Shown here: positions 32,617 to 39,629 of the stretch, piece by piece
Numbering within the stretch: position 1 is the stretch's first letter
Layout: every line of letters begins with the position of its first letter
Assembly (NCBI GenBank): GCA_017405675.1
Contig: JAFRAB010000030.1
Span: 1-39,629, forward strand
DNA: 39,629 nucleotides
Reading direction: 5' to 3'
Source: Erysipelotrichaceae bacterium
Lineage (GTDB): Bacteria; Bacillota_I; Bacilli_A; Erysipelotrichales; Erysipelotrichaceae
The notes under the pieces: model-generated
Seen by the model: the letters and a program-made list of their open reading frames with translations, nothing else
Database searches by the model: none
Told to the model about the DNA's origin: nothing
Position numbers and translations under genes: made by a program

Positions 32617-32955
32617 ATGAGACAAAGCATATTTGATATGAAATTCAGCAAAATCTATCCCTTATATATTCAGAAGGCTGAGCGTAAGGGTAGAACAAAA
32701 GCAGAAGTAGACGAAATAATCAGATGGCTTACCGGATATGACACGGAACAGTGGGATCCTGAAGCTACAAATCGCGAGTTTTTTGATAATGCCCCGGATA
32801 TGAACCCTAACGCATCATTGATAAAAGGAACAGTATGCGGAGTCAGAGTCGAAGAAATCGAAGATCCTTTAATGCAGAAAATCCGCTGGCTGGATAAGCT
32901 GATTGATGAGCTGGCTAAAGGAAAAGCAATAGATAAGATTAAAAGGATTAAGTGA
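32617..32955 (+). CDS. DUF2200 family protein
   Basis: The 112-residue protein has the DUF2200 hallmarks [28 protein letters not shown] and [20 protein letters not shown] in the usual order and length. The family is widespread in Bacillota and some Proteobacteria, is cytosolic, and has no established function. The next gene (VanZ-like) starts 3 bases after its stop, so they are co-transcribed. Confidence 0.9.
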   Translation: MRQSIFDMKFSKIYPLYIQKAERKGRTKAEVDEIIRWLTGYDTEQWDPEATNREFFDNAPDMNPNASLIKGTVCGVRVEEIEDPLMQKIRWLDKLIDELAKGKAIDKIKRIK

Positions 32956-32958
32956 TAT

Positions 32959-33495
32959 ATGATAGAAATATCATTTCTGACCGGAGAAATCCGGTTTACT
33001 GTTGCTTGGATCATAATTCGTATATTCATCTGGAACAGGAAAAAAAGGATCGATTGGAAACATGAGACGATGCTGATTCTGATGTATGTAAATCTGTTTG
33101 TCATTATACGATATGCTTTCTTTCCTTTTGGAAAAGTTAACGGAAGAATACAGCCTCTAATATTTGATTTGAATAATATCTTTCCCTTTCGAATCAATAT
33201 CGAGCCTTTTATTCATTTATCTGATTACAGTTATAAGAAAGACATGTGGATCAACATACTGGGTAACTTTGCATTATTCATTCCAACCGGAATAATATTG
33301 CCGATTATTTACAAAAGATTAAACAGCTTTCTGAGCGTAGTATTCTCAGGACGGTTTATGTCGTTATGCATAGAACTGATACAGCTGCCGTTTAGTACCA
33401 GAACAACTGATATCGATGATCTGATCCTTAATACTTTAGGTGTATTGACCGGATATATCATATATCGTCGGGTAAAACTGCTGAAAAATGGATAA
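32959..33495 (+). CDS. VanZ family protein
   Basis: The protein has about five membrane segments and the VanZ core: NILGNFALFIPTGIILP near 93-109, SLCIELIQLPF, then DIDDLILNTLGVLTGY. It is 178 residues, normal for the family. VanZ-like proteins include a low-level teicoplanin resistance factor, but most genomic copies have no proven role in resistance. It lies directly after the DUF2200 gene and may share its transcript. Confidence 0.88.
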   Translation: MIEISFLTGEIRFTVAWIIIRIFIWNRKKRIDWKHETMLILMYVNLFVIIRYAFFPFGKVNGRIQPLIFDLNNIFPFRINIEPFIHLSDYSYKKDMWINILGNFALFIPTGIILPIIYKRLNSFLSVVFSGRFMSLCIELIQLPFSTRTTDIDDLILNTLGVLTGYIIYRRVKLLKNG

Positions 33496-33503
33496 TGGAT
33501 AAG

Positions 33504-33509
33504 TATAAT
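33504..33509 (+). promoter_or_regulatory. Putative -10 of the MscS gene
   Basis: TATAAT nine bases after the VanZ-like stop and 28 bases ahead of the ATG at 33538. Confidence 0.45.
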
Positions 33510-33537
33510 ATCTCTATATATTTAACTGGAGGGAATT

Positions 33538-34350
33538 ATGGAAGACCTGATCAAAAAAATAACGGAACTTGGTGTCAGTTACGGCGGTAAGCTGTTACTG
33601 GCTTTGATAGTACTGATAGTGGGCTCACTGGCCATCAGAACAATAAAGAAAGTTGTTGCCAAAACTTTGGATAAAGACAATGTTGATAAGACATTAAAGT
33701 CAGTAGTCAAGAATGCATTGAATATTATCCTGTATGCCTTATTAGGTATCAGCATAATTGAAATACTTGGCGTACCGATGAGCAGCGTCATGGCTCTGAT
33801 AGCTTCATGCGGATTGGCTGTTGGCCTTGCTCTGCAGGGAGCGCTAACCAACTTTGCAGGTGGCTTAATGATCATTCTTTTCAAGCCTTTCAGAGTAGGA
33901 GACTACATTGAATGTTCAGGAGCTGAAGGTATCGTAAAAGACATATCAATTTTCTATACGATTATTGTTACTCTGGATAACATAAGAATAAGTGTTCCTA
34001 ACGGTGATCTGATGAATTCTGCCATTTCCAATTACAGCATTGAAAAGATCAGAAGGATCGATCTTGATTTTAAGGTTACCAATGACTGTGATGGTGATGA
34101 AGCCCGAAAGGTATTACTGGACGCTGCCAGCAATACACCGGGTATTCTGCAGGATCCGGAACCGTTTACCAGACTGTCTGCCGTTGATGATGATACTTAT
34201 ATCTATACCGTACGTGTATGGGTAGATGCAGATAAATACTGGGATGTTTATTTTGATGTTCTGGAACACTGCAGCAAGGCTCTTAATGACAACGGTATTG
34301 ATGACCCTGAAGAAAGAATTGCGGTTCGTATCGTAAAAGATGAACAGTAG
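33538..34350 (+). CDS. mscS: Small-conductance mechanosensitive channel, MscS family
   Basis: The 270-residue length matches minimal MscS. Three membrane helices lie in the first 115 residues; the pore-lining TM3 carries the small-residue pattern GLAVGLALQGALTNFAGG, followed by FKPFRVGDYIE. The beta-barrel and C-terminal alpha/beta part follow. The channel opens on hypo-osmotic shock to release solutes. The ribosome site GGAGGG is close to the ATG. It ends at a bidirectional terminator. Confidence 0.93.
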   Translation: MEDLIKKITELGVSYGGKLLLALIVLIVGSLAIRTIKKVVAKTLDKDNVDKTLKSVVKNALNIILYALLGISIIEILGVPMSSVMALIASCGLAVGLALQGALTNFAGGLMIILFKPFRVGDYIECSGAEGIVKDISIFYTIIVTLDNIRISVPNGDLMNSAISNYSIEKIRRIDLDFKVTNDCDGDEARKVLLDAASNTPGILQDPEPFTRLSAVDDDTYIYTVRVWVDADKYWDVYFDVLEHCSKALNDNGIDDPEERIAVRIVKDEQ

Positions 34351-34378
34351 AAAAGCTGGAATAAATCCAGCTTTTTTT
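34351..34378. terminator. Terminator of mscS, bidirectional
   Basis: AAAAGCTGGA and TCCAGCTTTT with a long T tract on the plus strand; it lies 25 bases past the minus-strand XRE gene end. Confidence 0.88.
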
Positions 34379-34400
34379 GTTTATATGAAGTTTATTGGCT

Positions 34401-34910
34401 TTAGTTAGCTTTTTTCAGCAATCTCATCTTGAATTCTCTGATTCTATTGGCATATCTGCTTGTAAAGATAACACCGATAATAACCATACCGAAGGCAATG
34501 CCCAGACCAAAACTTGCGATTGCTTCGTATGGGGCAGTATCTTCCAGTCCCAACATTGAAATTACTGCAAATACAATGAATCCAATCAGACCTGCAACAA
34601 ACATCCAGTGCAGTCTTGTTATAAATCTTGTCTTTTCCTCGTTGCTGTATTCTGCAACCTTTAATACTGTTTCATTTAATTCCTTTTCCATTTTCTGTTC
34701 CGTCCTTTCTCCATCTAAAAGTTCACGGAGATCGACATCATAGAAATCGGCCATTTCGATAAGTATGTCCAGGTCAGGCATGTTGCTGCCGGTTTCCCAG
34801 CGGGATACCGTACGGCGGGCAACATTGAAATGTTCAGCCAGCTGTTCCTGAGTCATTCCTTTTTCCTTGCGTAATTCCTGAAGATTTTTTCCGATTGCGA
34901 TCATATCCAT
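34401..34910 (-). CDS. XRE-type regulator with two membrane segments
   Basis: Residues about 5-60 form a Cro/C1-type HTH (KGMTQEQLAEHFNVARRTVSRWE). The C-terminal part has two hydrophobic segments (about 103-120 and 132-152) and a basic end. This membrane-tethered HTH layout is common in Bacillota and may sense a membrane condition, though no ligand is known. Start ATG 34910 is 10 bases after AAAGGAGG. The gene has an about 105-base leader with a palindrome at its inferred transcription start. Confidence 0.88.
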   Translation of the reverse strand: MDMIAIGKNLQELRKEKGMTQEQLAEHFNVARRTVSRWETGSNMPDLDILIEMADFYDVDLRELLDGERTEQKMEKELNETVLKVAEYSNEEKTRFITRLHWMFVAGLIGFIVFAVISMLGLEDTAPYEAIASFGLGIAFGMVIIGVIFTSRYANRIREFKMRLLKKAN

Positions 34911-35000
34911 GGTTTGTCAACCTCCTTTACACCCTCAGCATACTGCCGGGAATGGATTAAGAACAGGACACAGAATGAGCAAATGCCTGTTTTACGGAAA

Positions 35001-35019
35001 TGAGACAGTACATGTCTCA
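35001..35019. promoter_or_regulatory. Perfect palindrome, operator candidate
   Basis: TGAGACA, five bases, TGTCTCA: a 7-base-arm inverted repeat. It lies just after a minus-strand TATAAT (35027-35022), so it overlaps the inferred start of the membrane-XRE transcript. Self-repression by the XRE protein or control by the neighbouring XRE protein is a natural idea. Confidence 0.45.
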
Positions 35020-35021
35020 AT

Positions 35022-35027
35022 ATTATA
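35022..35027 (-). promoter_or_regulatory. -10 of the membrane-XRE gene
   Basis: Minus-strand TATAAT overlapping the last codons of the upstream xre gene. Confidence 0.35.
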
Positions 35028-35598
35028 TTAACTGATAAGGGGCTTTCCTAAATACATTATTGCCTATAATGAACTTTTTAGGATCAACTCTGGCAGCAAG
35101 TTCACTGGTAGTGATGAAATCCTTTGATACTCTTACCAGTAACTGTCTGTTATCTTTTTCAACAAGATAATAACCGTCTGTATTGGCAGCATAATCAGCC
35201 AGCTGACTGACTCCCCATGATGTTACAAGATCCAGCAGGAATTCCTTGGTACTGAGTTTCTTTGAACGGATTAACGGATATATTGCATCTGCGTCTTTGT
35301 ACTTCCAGTAAGCGGCTGCATCCTTTTTATCTCTGCACTTACCGGTTTTTTCAAAAGATTCCAGTTCAATAGGTTCTCTGGTTTCGTTGAAGGTTATCTT
35401 TTCGTCTTCATCAAGAAGATAGTCAATGCTGACGTTGAGAAGTGAAGCCATTGCCTTAAGATTGTTAACATCAGGCATGCCGTTATCTGCTTCCCACTTT
35501 GCGACAGCTGATCTTGATACACTCAGTTTTTCGGCCAGCTGTTCCTGAGACAATCCGGCTTCCTTTCTGGCGTTTTTCAGTTTTTCTCCAAATGTCAT
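35023..35598 (-). CDS. XRE-type transcription regulator
   Basis: The N-terminal Cro/C1 HTH (EAGLSQEQLAEKLSVSRSAV, about 14-33) is followed by a soluble C-terminal domain of about 110 residues without a motif I can name. It has no membrane segment, unlike its neighbour. ATG 35598 (191 residues) follows AAAGGAGG well; an in-frame ATG 33 bases upstream is not preceded by a ribosome site. The promoter region holds several GTAACA sites and a TGTCTG/CAGACA repeat. Probably self-regulating. Confidence 0.88.
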   Translation of the reverse strand: MTFGEKLKNARKEAGLSQEQLAEKLSVSRSAVAKWEADNGMPDVNNLKAMASLLNVSIDYLLDEDEKITFNETREPIELESFEKTGKCRDKKDAAAYWKYKDADAIYPLIRSKKLSTKEFLLDLVTSWGVSQLADYAANTDGYYLVEKDNRQLLVRVSKDFITTSELAARVDPKKFIIGNNVFRKAPYQLI

Positions 35599-35643
35599 GA
35601 TTAAGTCCTCCTTTGCCACTGTTGTGGTCATCCTTACGACTTC

Positions 35644-35673
35644 ATCTTAAAAGTGTCTGACGGTAACAGACAA
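35644..35673 (-). promoter_or_regulatory. Promoter of the soluble XRE gene
   Basis: On the minus strand -35 TTGTCT (35673-35668) and -10 TAAGAT (35649-35644), 18 bases apart. The inverted repeat TGTCTG/CAGACA (35654-35672) lies between them and overlaps the -35. Confidence 0.4.
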
Positions 35674-35683
35674 GGGATGGTCT

Positions 35684-35710
35684 GTAACATTACTGTTACT
35701 CTTCGTAACA
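35684..35710. repeat. Cluster of GTAACA sites
   Basis: GTAACA (35684-35689), four bases, TGTTAC (35694-35699), then another GTAACA (35705-35710); a further GTAACA is at 35663-35668. This looks like an operator array upstream of the XRE gene. Confidence 0.4.
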
Positions 35711-35723
35711 GGCAGTTATTCAA

Positions 35724-36361
35724 CTAAAGGGAAACCATTGATTTACCCAGTTCGTATGCTTTCTGACACTCTTCCGGGAATACTGTTTCATGTCTCTTTA
35801 TTTTGGCTTCCGGATCAAACATCGTCCATGGCCAGTCAGTCTTACTGTAGTCTTTCAGCTGCAGGGTGTTTCCGCAGACAAAGACATTCGTAGGACCGAT
35901 AAAACGGGTCAATGAACCGCGATAGTTCTGCAGCAGAGTCTGATATCCGGTATCAGGAGAGTTGCTGGTCATGACCAGCAGTACCGGTATCATGCGGTCG
36001 TTACAGCAAGGTGTTTCCCTGTTATATGTCAGGTTCTGAAAAATAAGTCTTTCATAAAGTGCACGGAATGAAGCAGTCATTTCACCCAGATAGTTTGGCG
36101 ATCCGATAATCAGCCCATCAGCTTCTCTGATGGCATCAAGTACCGGAATAAGTCCGTCTTTACATATACAGTGGCCTTTATTTGCTTCCTTCTTGCAGCC
36201 AAAACAGGATATGCATCCGGTATACCTTTCAAGCTGGAAAAGATCAAATCTGATTATTGTCGCTCCGGCTTCTTTAGCTCCTCTGGCCGCTTCAGAAATA
36301 ATAGTGTCTGTATTCCAGCTTTTCTTGGCCCGGCATTAACTACAACGATTTTCTTATTCAT
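35724..36361 (-). pseudogene. Iron-sulfur flavoprotein / flavodoxin family gene with a frameshift
   Basis: Read on the minus strand, the start ATG (36361) gives MNKKIVVVNAGPRK and the frame is then lost at a run of four A (plus-strand T at 36320-36323). One extra A would restore a single frame of about 210 residues: NTDTIISEAARGAKEAG, then a CISCFGCK cysteine motif and GSPNYLGEMTASF, typical of NADPH-dependent FMN reductase/iron-sulfur flavoproteins. The downstream frame has no start with a ribosome site before its interior ATG at 36080. It is therefore a one-base deletion (real or a sequencing slip). Confidence 0.75.
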
Positions 36362-36373
36362 ATGTGTCTCTTT

Positions 36374-36769
36374 TCATGAATGGTGATATCTGTTATTAAG
36401 CTCTGTTTCCACTTTGTTCAGTGTATCAAAGAATCTGTATGTGGCGATTGCCGGTCCCATAAGCAGTAATCCAAAAACATTCCAGTTGAACATGTGCTTA
36501 AAGGAAGTATACGGTCCGGGAATGCCAAGTTCAATTGCCTTGTCCTTAAGTTCTTCTGAAATCCTGGCCATCCATACAAGTGTATAGATGAAAAAGTCAG
36601 GTATGCCTTTGAGGTAGGCAATATGGTATTTTTCTGTTTTATGTCCCAGAACCTCATCTATTTCATCCTGCAGACCGCGAGGCATGTAAAAAAGCAGGAA
36701 GATACCGGCGGTAAAAAAATCTATGAATCCTATCCAGAATCCTTTGCGGTCTGTGTGCTTAAATCTCAT
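36374..36769 (-). CDS. DUF4234-like membrane protein
   Basis: The 131-residue protein has a first membrane segment with GFIDFFTAGIFLLFYM and PRGLQDEIDEVLG, characteristic of DUF4234-type proteins, and a second hydrophobic segment near the C-terminus (about 95-113). Function not known. ATG 36769 is chosen because AGGAA lies about 8 bases ahead; an in-frame ATG at 36802 lacks a ribosome site. The flavoprotein gene starts 12 bases downstream and may be on the same transcript. Confidence 0.7.
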   Translation of the reverse strand: MRFKHTDRKGFWIGFIDFFTAGIFLLFYMPRGLQDEIDEVLGHKTEKYHIAYLKGIPDFFIYTLVWMARISEELKDKAIELGIPGPYTSFKHMFNWNVFGLLLMGPAIATYRFFDTLNKVETELNNRYHHS

Positions 36770-36890
36770 TTTCTGATTTCCTATACAGATTAAATATATC
36801 ATAAATAGCAGATAACAGTTCTTTGCCTCTAAACAGAATTTATCATTTTGTCACGGAATTTTAATTGGTACTTCAGCAAATGTTCAAAAC

Positions 36891-36917
36891 CCTGATATAC
36901 CATTTAGACATATCAGG
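36891..36917 (+). promoter_or_regulatory. Inverted repeat including the ribosome-site edge
   Basis: CCTGATAT (36891-36898), eleven bases, ATATCAGG (36910-36917). Its 3' arm runs into the ribosome site AGGAGG (36915-36920). As RNA it could fold and limit translation of the small peptide that follows; as DNA it could be an operator. Confidence 0.4.
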
Positions 36918-36927
36918 AGGTTTATCT

Positions 36928-37038
36928 ATGAACGAAAAAGATTTTGAAAGTAAATTCCAGATAATCAGTATTGCCTTCTTACTGTCACTGACAGTTTACT
37001 ATACATTCAGGACCATATACTGTCTGGTAATGAGGTAG
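36928..37038 (+). CDS. Small membrane peptide of 36 residues
   Basis: ATG 36928 follows a strong AGGAGG by 7 bases. The product has a charged start (MNEKDFESKF) and a single hydrophobic stretch (QIISIAFLLSLTVYYTF) that spans a membrane. Its stop is 2 bases before the ATG of the phosphodiester glycosidase gene, which has no strong ribosome site of its own (only GAGGTAG). Translation coupling is likely. Too small for most gene finders; real status rests on the ribosome site and the spacing. Confidence 0.6.
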   Translation: MNEKDFESKFQIISIAFLLSLTVYYTFRTIYCLVMR

Positions 37039-37040
37039 CT

Positions 37041-38018
37041 ATGAAAAGACTGAGAACAAAAATACTGATCATATTGGATATTGCAGCGGTACTGATGCTT
37101 ACATGTGTTTACGGGCCATGGCATGGTTTTCAGAACTGGTTTGTAACTACCGCCTTGTCTACCAGCTCACACCGGTATCTGGCCAACATCCTTTACAGCG
37201 ATGAAATGATTGAAAAGATCATGGACAGAAACCAGGCAATCGTCATAGAAGATGACAGCGATGCTGACCTGGTAACTTTTGACAGTTCGGAAATGTATGC
37301 CGTTAACAGTAAGTATGAAGCTCAGATAACAGAGCATGATGAAAATGAGGACTTTAAGGTATTTGAGATTTCCGGGATTGGCTATAACGGCTGGGTAACG
37401 GTAATATATGATCCAACAAGATTACATCTTGTAACTTCATCAAGTTCATCAGGCGCCAAGGTCTCAACTCTGGCAAGCAGATACAACGCAACAGTAGCGG
37501 TAAATGGCGGAGGATATACTATTGGCAGCAGAGAAAAAACTAGTAATGGCGGTCTGCTGGTGGATGGAGAAGTAATGTTTGAAAGCTGGCAGACTGAAAG
37601 TCTTATCACGATGAACAATGAAGGGAAGTTGATCCTTACCTATGACAGTGTGGAAAATCTGGCTGATGAAGGAGAGACGGAATGGGCAGTATGTTTTGAG
37701 CCTTTCCTGATCGTCAATGGTCAGCAGAGTACATTTAACGGAAATGCCGGAGGTCAGCAGCCCCGTACAGCCATTGGTCAAAGACCTGACGGTATTATTC
37801 TTCTGCTGACAATTAATGGCAGAGGTGCTGACGGTTCTCTGGGAATTAACTTCAGTGATATGACGGAAATATTCCGGCGTTATGGCTGTATCAATGCGGC
37901 TAATCTGGATGGAGGCGGTTCAACGGCACTGGTAGTAAACAACGAACTTATCAATACACCGGTTGGGTTTAATAAGACTGGTGAAAGAAAAGTATTTGAT
38001 GCCCTTGTATTCTACTGA
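37041..38018 (+). CDS. Phosphodiester glycosidase family protein (NAGPA domain)
   Basis: An N-terminal membrane anchor (about 8-23) is followed by a periplasm-facing or external domain. The C-terminal half is a NAGPA domain: NGGGYT (155-160), PRTAIGQ (241-247) and the hallmark NLDGGGSTAL (288-297). Animal NAGPA uncovers mannose-6-phosphate from GlcNAc-phosphodiester; bacterial members act on cell-envelope or exopolysaccharide phosphodiesters such as teichoic-acid-like material. At 325 residues it is standard. The 36-residue peptide is coupled upstream. Confidence 0.9.
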   Translation: MKRLRTKILIILDIAAVLMLTCVYGPWHGFQNWFVTTALSTSSHRYLANILYSDEMIEKIMDRNQAIVIEDDSDADLVTFDSSEMYAVNSKYEAQITEHDENEDFKVFEISGIGYNGWVTVIYDPTRLHLVTSSSSSGAKVSTLASRYNATVAVNGGGYTIGSREKTSNGGLLVDGEVMFESWQTESLITMNNEGKLILTYDSVENLADEGETEWAVCFEPFLIVNGQQSTFNGNAGGQQPRTAIGQRPDGIILLLTINGRGADGSLGINFSDMTEIFRRYGCINAANLDGGGSTALVVNNELINTPVGFNKTGERKVFDALVFY

Positions 38019-38115
38019 TAATTAATAAAAGAATAATGTAAATTCTGATTTATGGTATTTTGCCTGTATTACTGCAGTTGTCTGGTGTACTTCAGTAGGA
38101 ATGTAAACCTCAAAG

Positions 38116-38124
38116 TGATATACT
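38116..38124 (+). promoter_or_regulatory. Extended -10 of the amidohydrolase gene
   Basis: TGATATACT, 28 bases ahead of the start at 38153. The preceding bases 38019-38115 show only an imperfect hairpin (38070-38097) and no gene. Confidence 0.45.
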
Positions 38125-38152
38125 TCAGATAATTAATCAGGGAGGACATAAT

Positions 38153-39295
38153 ATGATAATTAAAAATGGACTGATTCATGATGCTGTAAACTGTGAACCT
38201 TATGTTGGTGATATCCGTGTTGAAGAAGGCAAGATAAAGGAAATCGGTAAATCATTAACTGTTAATGAAAATGAACAGGTAATTGACGCTGATGGATTAA
38301 GCGTATATCCGGGATTTGTTGAAGCACACTGCCACCTTGGTCTGGATGGCTGGGGTATTGGCTTTGAAGGTGCAGACTATAATGAACCTGGTGACATCTG
38401 TACACCTCATCTGCGTTCTGAAGACAGCTTTAATCCCCAGGATCCAAGTGTCAGAAACGCTGCCTTAGGCGGTGTTACCAGTGTAGCAACCGGACAGGGA
38501 AGCGCCAATGCCATCGGCGGTACCTGGATCGCTGTAAAGACCGTAGGGGAATGCGTTGATGACATGATCATCAAGACACCTGTTGCCATGAAGTGTGCTC
38601 TTGGCGAAAATCCTAAACGCTGCTATCGTGACAAGGGAAACTTTGCCAGAATGTCAACTGCTTCAGTAATCCGTAACATGATGTTTAAGGCTAAGGAATA
38701 TCTGGCGAAGAAGGAAAAAGCTGGTGATGACATCTTCAAACAGCCGGGCTTTGATTTCAAGTGCGAAGCCATGATTCCGGTACTGAAGAAGGAAATTCCT
38801 CTGAAGATACATGCTCATCAGGCTAACGATATTCTGACAGCCATCCGTCTGGCTAAGGAATTCGATGTTAATCTGACCATCGAACACGTTACAGAGGGAC
38901 ATATTATTGCTGATAAGCTGGCAAACTGCCCATATCCACTGGCAGTGGGACCAAGCCTGACTCATGCATCAAAATTCGAGTTACAGAACAAGTCATGGGA
39001 GACTCCTGGCATTTTAGCTGCCAAGGGCTGTCAGGTTTCCATCATTACCGACTCTCCGGTAATCCCACAGGAATATTTGCCTTTATGTGCAGGTTTAGCT
39101 GTTAAAGCTGGCATGGATCCGTTTGATGCTCTCAAGGCTATCACCATTAATCCAGCCAAGCAGATCGGCATTGCTGACAGAGTAGGTTCACTTGAAGTTG
39201 GCAAGGACGCTGATATTGTTATTACAGATGGCGATCCAATGGTAAGCGATACAGCTATTAAGACAGTTTTAATTAACGGACAGGTTGTAAAGTAA
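38153..39295 (+). CDS. Amidohydrolase (imidazolonepropionase-like)
   Basis: Metal-dependent amidohydrolase of 380 residues: AHCHLG (His59, His61), IHAHQA (about 220), IEHVTEG and the C-terminal TDSPVIP supplying the Asp. The composite N- and C-terminal beta-sandwich (MIIKNGLIHD at the start, VLINGQVVK at the end) is typical. Members hydrolyse cyclic amides, dipeptides or related C-N bonds; no histidine-utilisation genes are adjacent, so substrate is unknown. Ribosome site GGGAGG. It is monocistronic and ends at a terminator. Confidence 0.88.
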   Translation: MIIKNGLIHDAVNCEPYVGDIRVEEGKIKEIGKSLTVNENEQVIDADGLSVYPGFVEAHCHLGLDGWGIGFEGADYNEPGDICTPHLRSEDSFNPQDPSVRNAALGGVTSVATGQGSANAIGGTWIAVKTVGECVDDMIIKTPVAMKCALGENPKRCYRDKGNFARMSTASVIRNMMFKAKEYLAKKEKAGDDIFKQPGFDFKCEAMIPVLKKEIPLKIHAHQANDILTAIRLAKEFDVNLTIEHVTEGHIIADKLANCPYPLAVGPSLTHASKFELQNKSWETPGILAAKGCQVSIITDSPVIPQEYLPLCAGLAVKAGMDPFDALKAITINPAKQIGIADRVGSLEVGKDADIVITDGDPMVSDTAIKTVLINGQVVK

Positions 39296-39330
39296 TCAAT
39301 TATTCCGTTTTTAAAAATATGACAGGTAAA

Positions 39331-39365
39331 AAAACAGAACAATAAATGAAGTTGTTCTGTTTTTC
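39331..39365 (+). terminator. Terminator of the amidohydrolase gene
   Basis: ACAGAACAA and TTGTTCTGT stem flanked by A and T runs. Confidence 0.88.
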
Positions 39366-39406
39366 TATTCATATTTTATGTCTTTTTTATGCAATGTGTT
39401 TTATTG

Positions 39407-39485
39407 TATAATAATTCAGGAATTATTATTACCTACAAAATAATAAACAGTATTGTCACAAATCTGAATAATCTGTTTTATTCAG
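39407..39485 (+). promoter_or_regulatory. Promoter and structured leader of the last small frame
   Basis: TATAAT at 39407-39412 starts a leader with two hairpins: TTATTATT/AATAATAA (39423-39430, 39439-39446) and CTGAATAA/TTATTCAG (39464-39471, 39478-39485). The second ends just before the ribosome site AAGGAGA. Confidence 0.45.
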
Positions 39486-39504
39486 CATTATAAGGAGACC
39501 AGCT

Positions 39505-39570
39505 ATGAAGAAGTCAAGCATTTTTAAAAATATGCTTGAAGAAGGAAAAAGGCACGACGAAAAAGCCTAA
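39505..39570 (+). CDS. Candidate leader peptide or small protein, 21 residues
   Basis: ATG 39505 follows AAGGAG (about 8 bases) and reads MKKSSIFKNML, then a charged tail ending HDEKA. The peptide is basic and not membrane-spanning. The -10 and structured leader upstream and the strong ribosome site argue that it is translated. It may be a leader of a gene beyond the window or a free small protein. About 60 bases follow before the window ends, with a GAGAATA direct repeat (39584-39590 and 39597-39603 approximately). Confidence 0.5.
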   Translation: MKKSSIFKNMLEEGKRHDEKA

Positions 39571-39629
39571 AATAAAGGCCTCGAGAATAGTTCTTTGAGA
39601 ATATCGCTTAAATTAATTCACAAAATCGA

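Noticed and set aside
32959..33495. Glycopeptide resistance gene
   Set aside because: Only a VanZ-like protein is present, without any other van gene; most such homologues have no resistance role.
35724..36080. 118-residue frame as an independent gene
   Set aside because: It is the 3' part of a flavoprotein whose 5' part is present in another frame; the ATG at 36080 is internal to a conserved block.
36130..36386. Plus-strand frames over the flavoprotein 5' half
   Set aside because: Antisense to coding sequence that translates into a recognisable flavoprotein with a cysteine motif.
1..39629. CRISPR array, tRNA or rRNA genes, T-box or known riboswitch
   Set aside because: I looked for spaced direct repeats, GGTTCGAATCC-type arms and the T-box GGTACC core and saw none; a covariance-model search would be decisive.

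Overview
The window looks like a chromosomal segment of a Bacillota (Firmicutes) bacterium, most plausibly an Erysipelotrichia-type or related gut anaerobe. The reasons are: AT-rich DNA by eye, strong AGGAGG-type ribosome sites, very short intergenic gaps closed by intrinsic terminators, an unfused glgC-glgD-glgA set (GlgD is essentially a Bacillota trait), and many anaerobe-type accessory enzymes (GPH sugar transporters, choloylglycine-hydrolase-family amidase, Fe-S aldo/keto reductase, flavodoxins). No rRNA, tRNA, CRISPR array, phage or plasmid gene was seen. The lineage is an inference; no marker gene is present to fix it.

Layout. 1-345: tail of an IS200/IS605-type element with a hairpin-rich end. 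377-1273: membrane-anchored alpha/beta hydrolase. 1351-5019: glgC-glgD-glgA operon for ADP-glucose and glycogen synthesis. 5112-7237: cyclase-family enzyme, two-domain GNAT acetyltransferase, a candidate small RNA and an unrecognised protein. 7319-11985: tyrosine-phosphatase-like lipoprotein, GH13 glycosidase, two membrane proteins and a DUF1893 protein. 12054-16979 (minus strand): eight tightly packed genes (esterase, nitroreductase, PhzF, membrane protein, metallo-beta-lactamase-fold hydrolase, HAD hydrolase, unknown, DUF3784-like membrane protein).

17244-22211: four-gene operon of GPH transporter, Ntn amidase, membrane-anchored M20 peptidase and S33 hydrolase. It reads as an import-and-hydrolyse route for an amide-linked (N-acyl or peptidyl) substrate and is the best candidate for an undescribed pathway. 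22434-24961: YcxB-like protein, lipoprotein, zinc-ribbon protein with an internal repeat, and an Fe-S aldo/keto reductase. 24998-25207: orphan Imm32-like immunity protein. 25312-26250: flavodoxin and membrane protein. 26375-31130: carboxylesterase, GH31 glycosidase and a second GPH transporter, probably for an esterified glycoside.

31210-39295: small lipoprotein, secreted class 3 lipase, DUF2200, VanZ-like, MscS channel, two XRE regulators with palindromic operator candidates, a frameshifted Fe-S flavoprotein gene, a DUF4234-like membrane protein, a 36-codon membrane peptide ahead of a NAGPA-type phosphodiester glycosidase, and an amidohydrolase. The window closes with a structured leader and a 21-codon reading frame. 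Most promoters that can be recognised here have a good -10, often in extended form (TGnTATAAT), with little or no -35.
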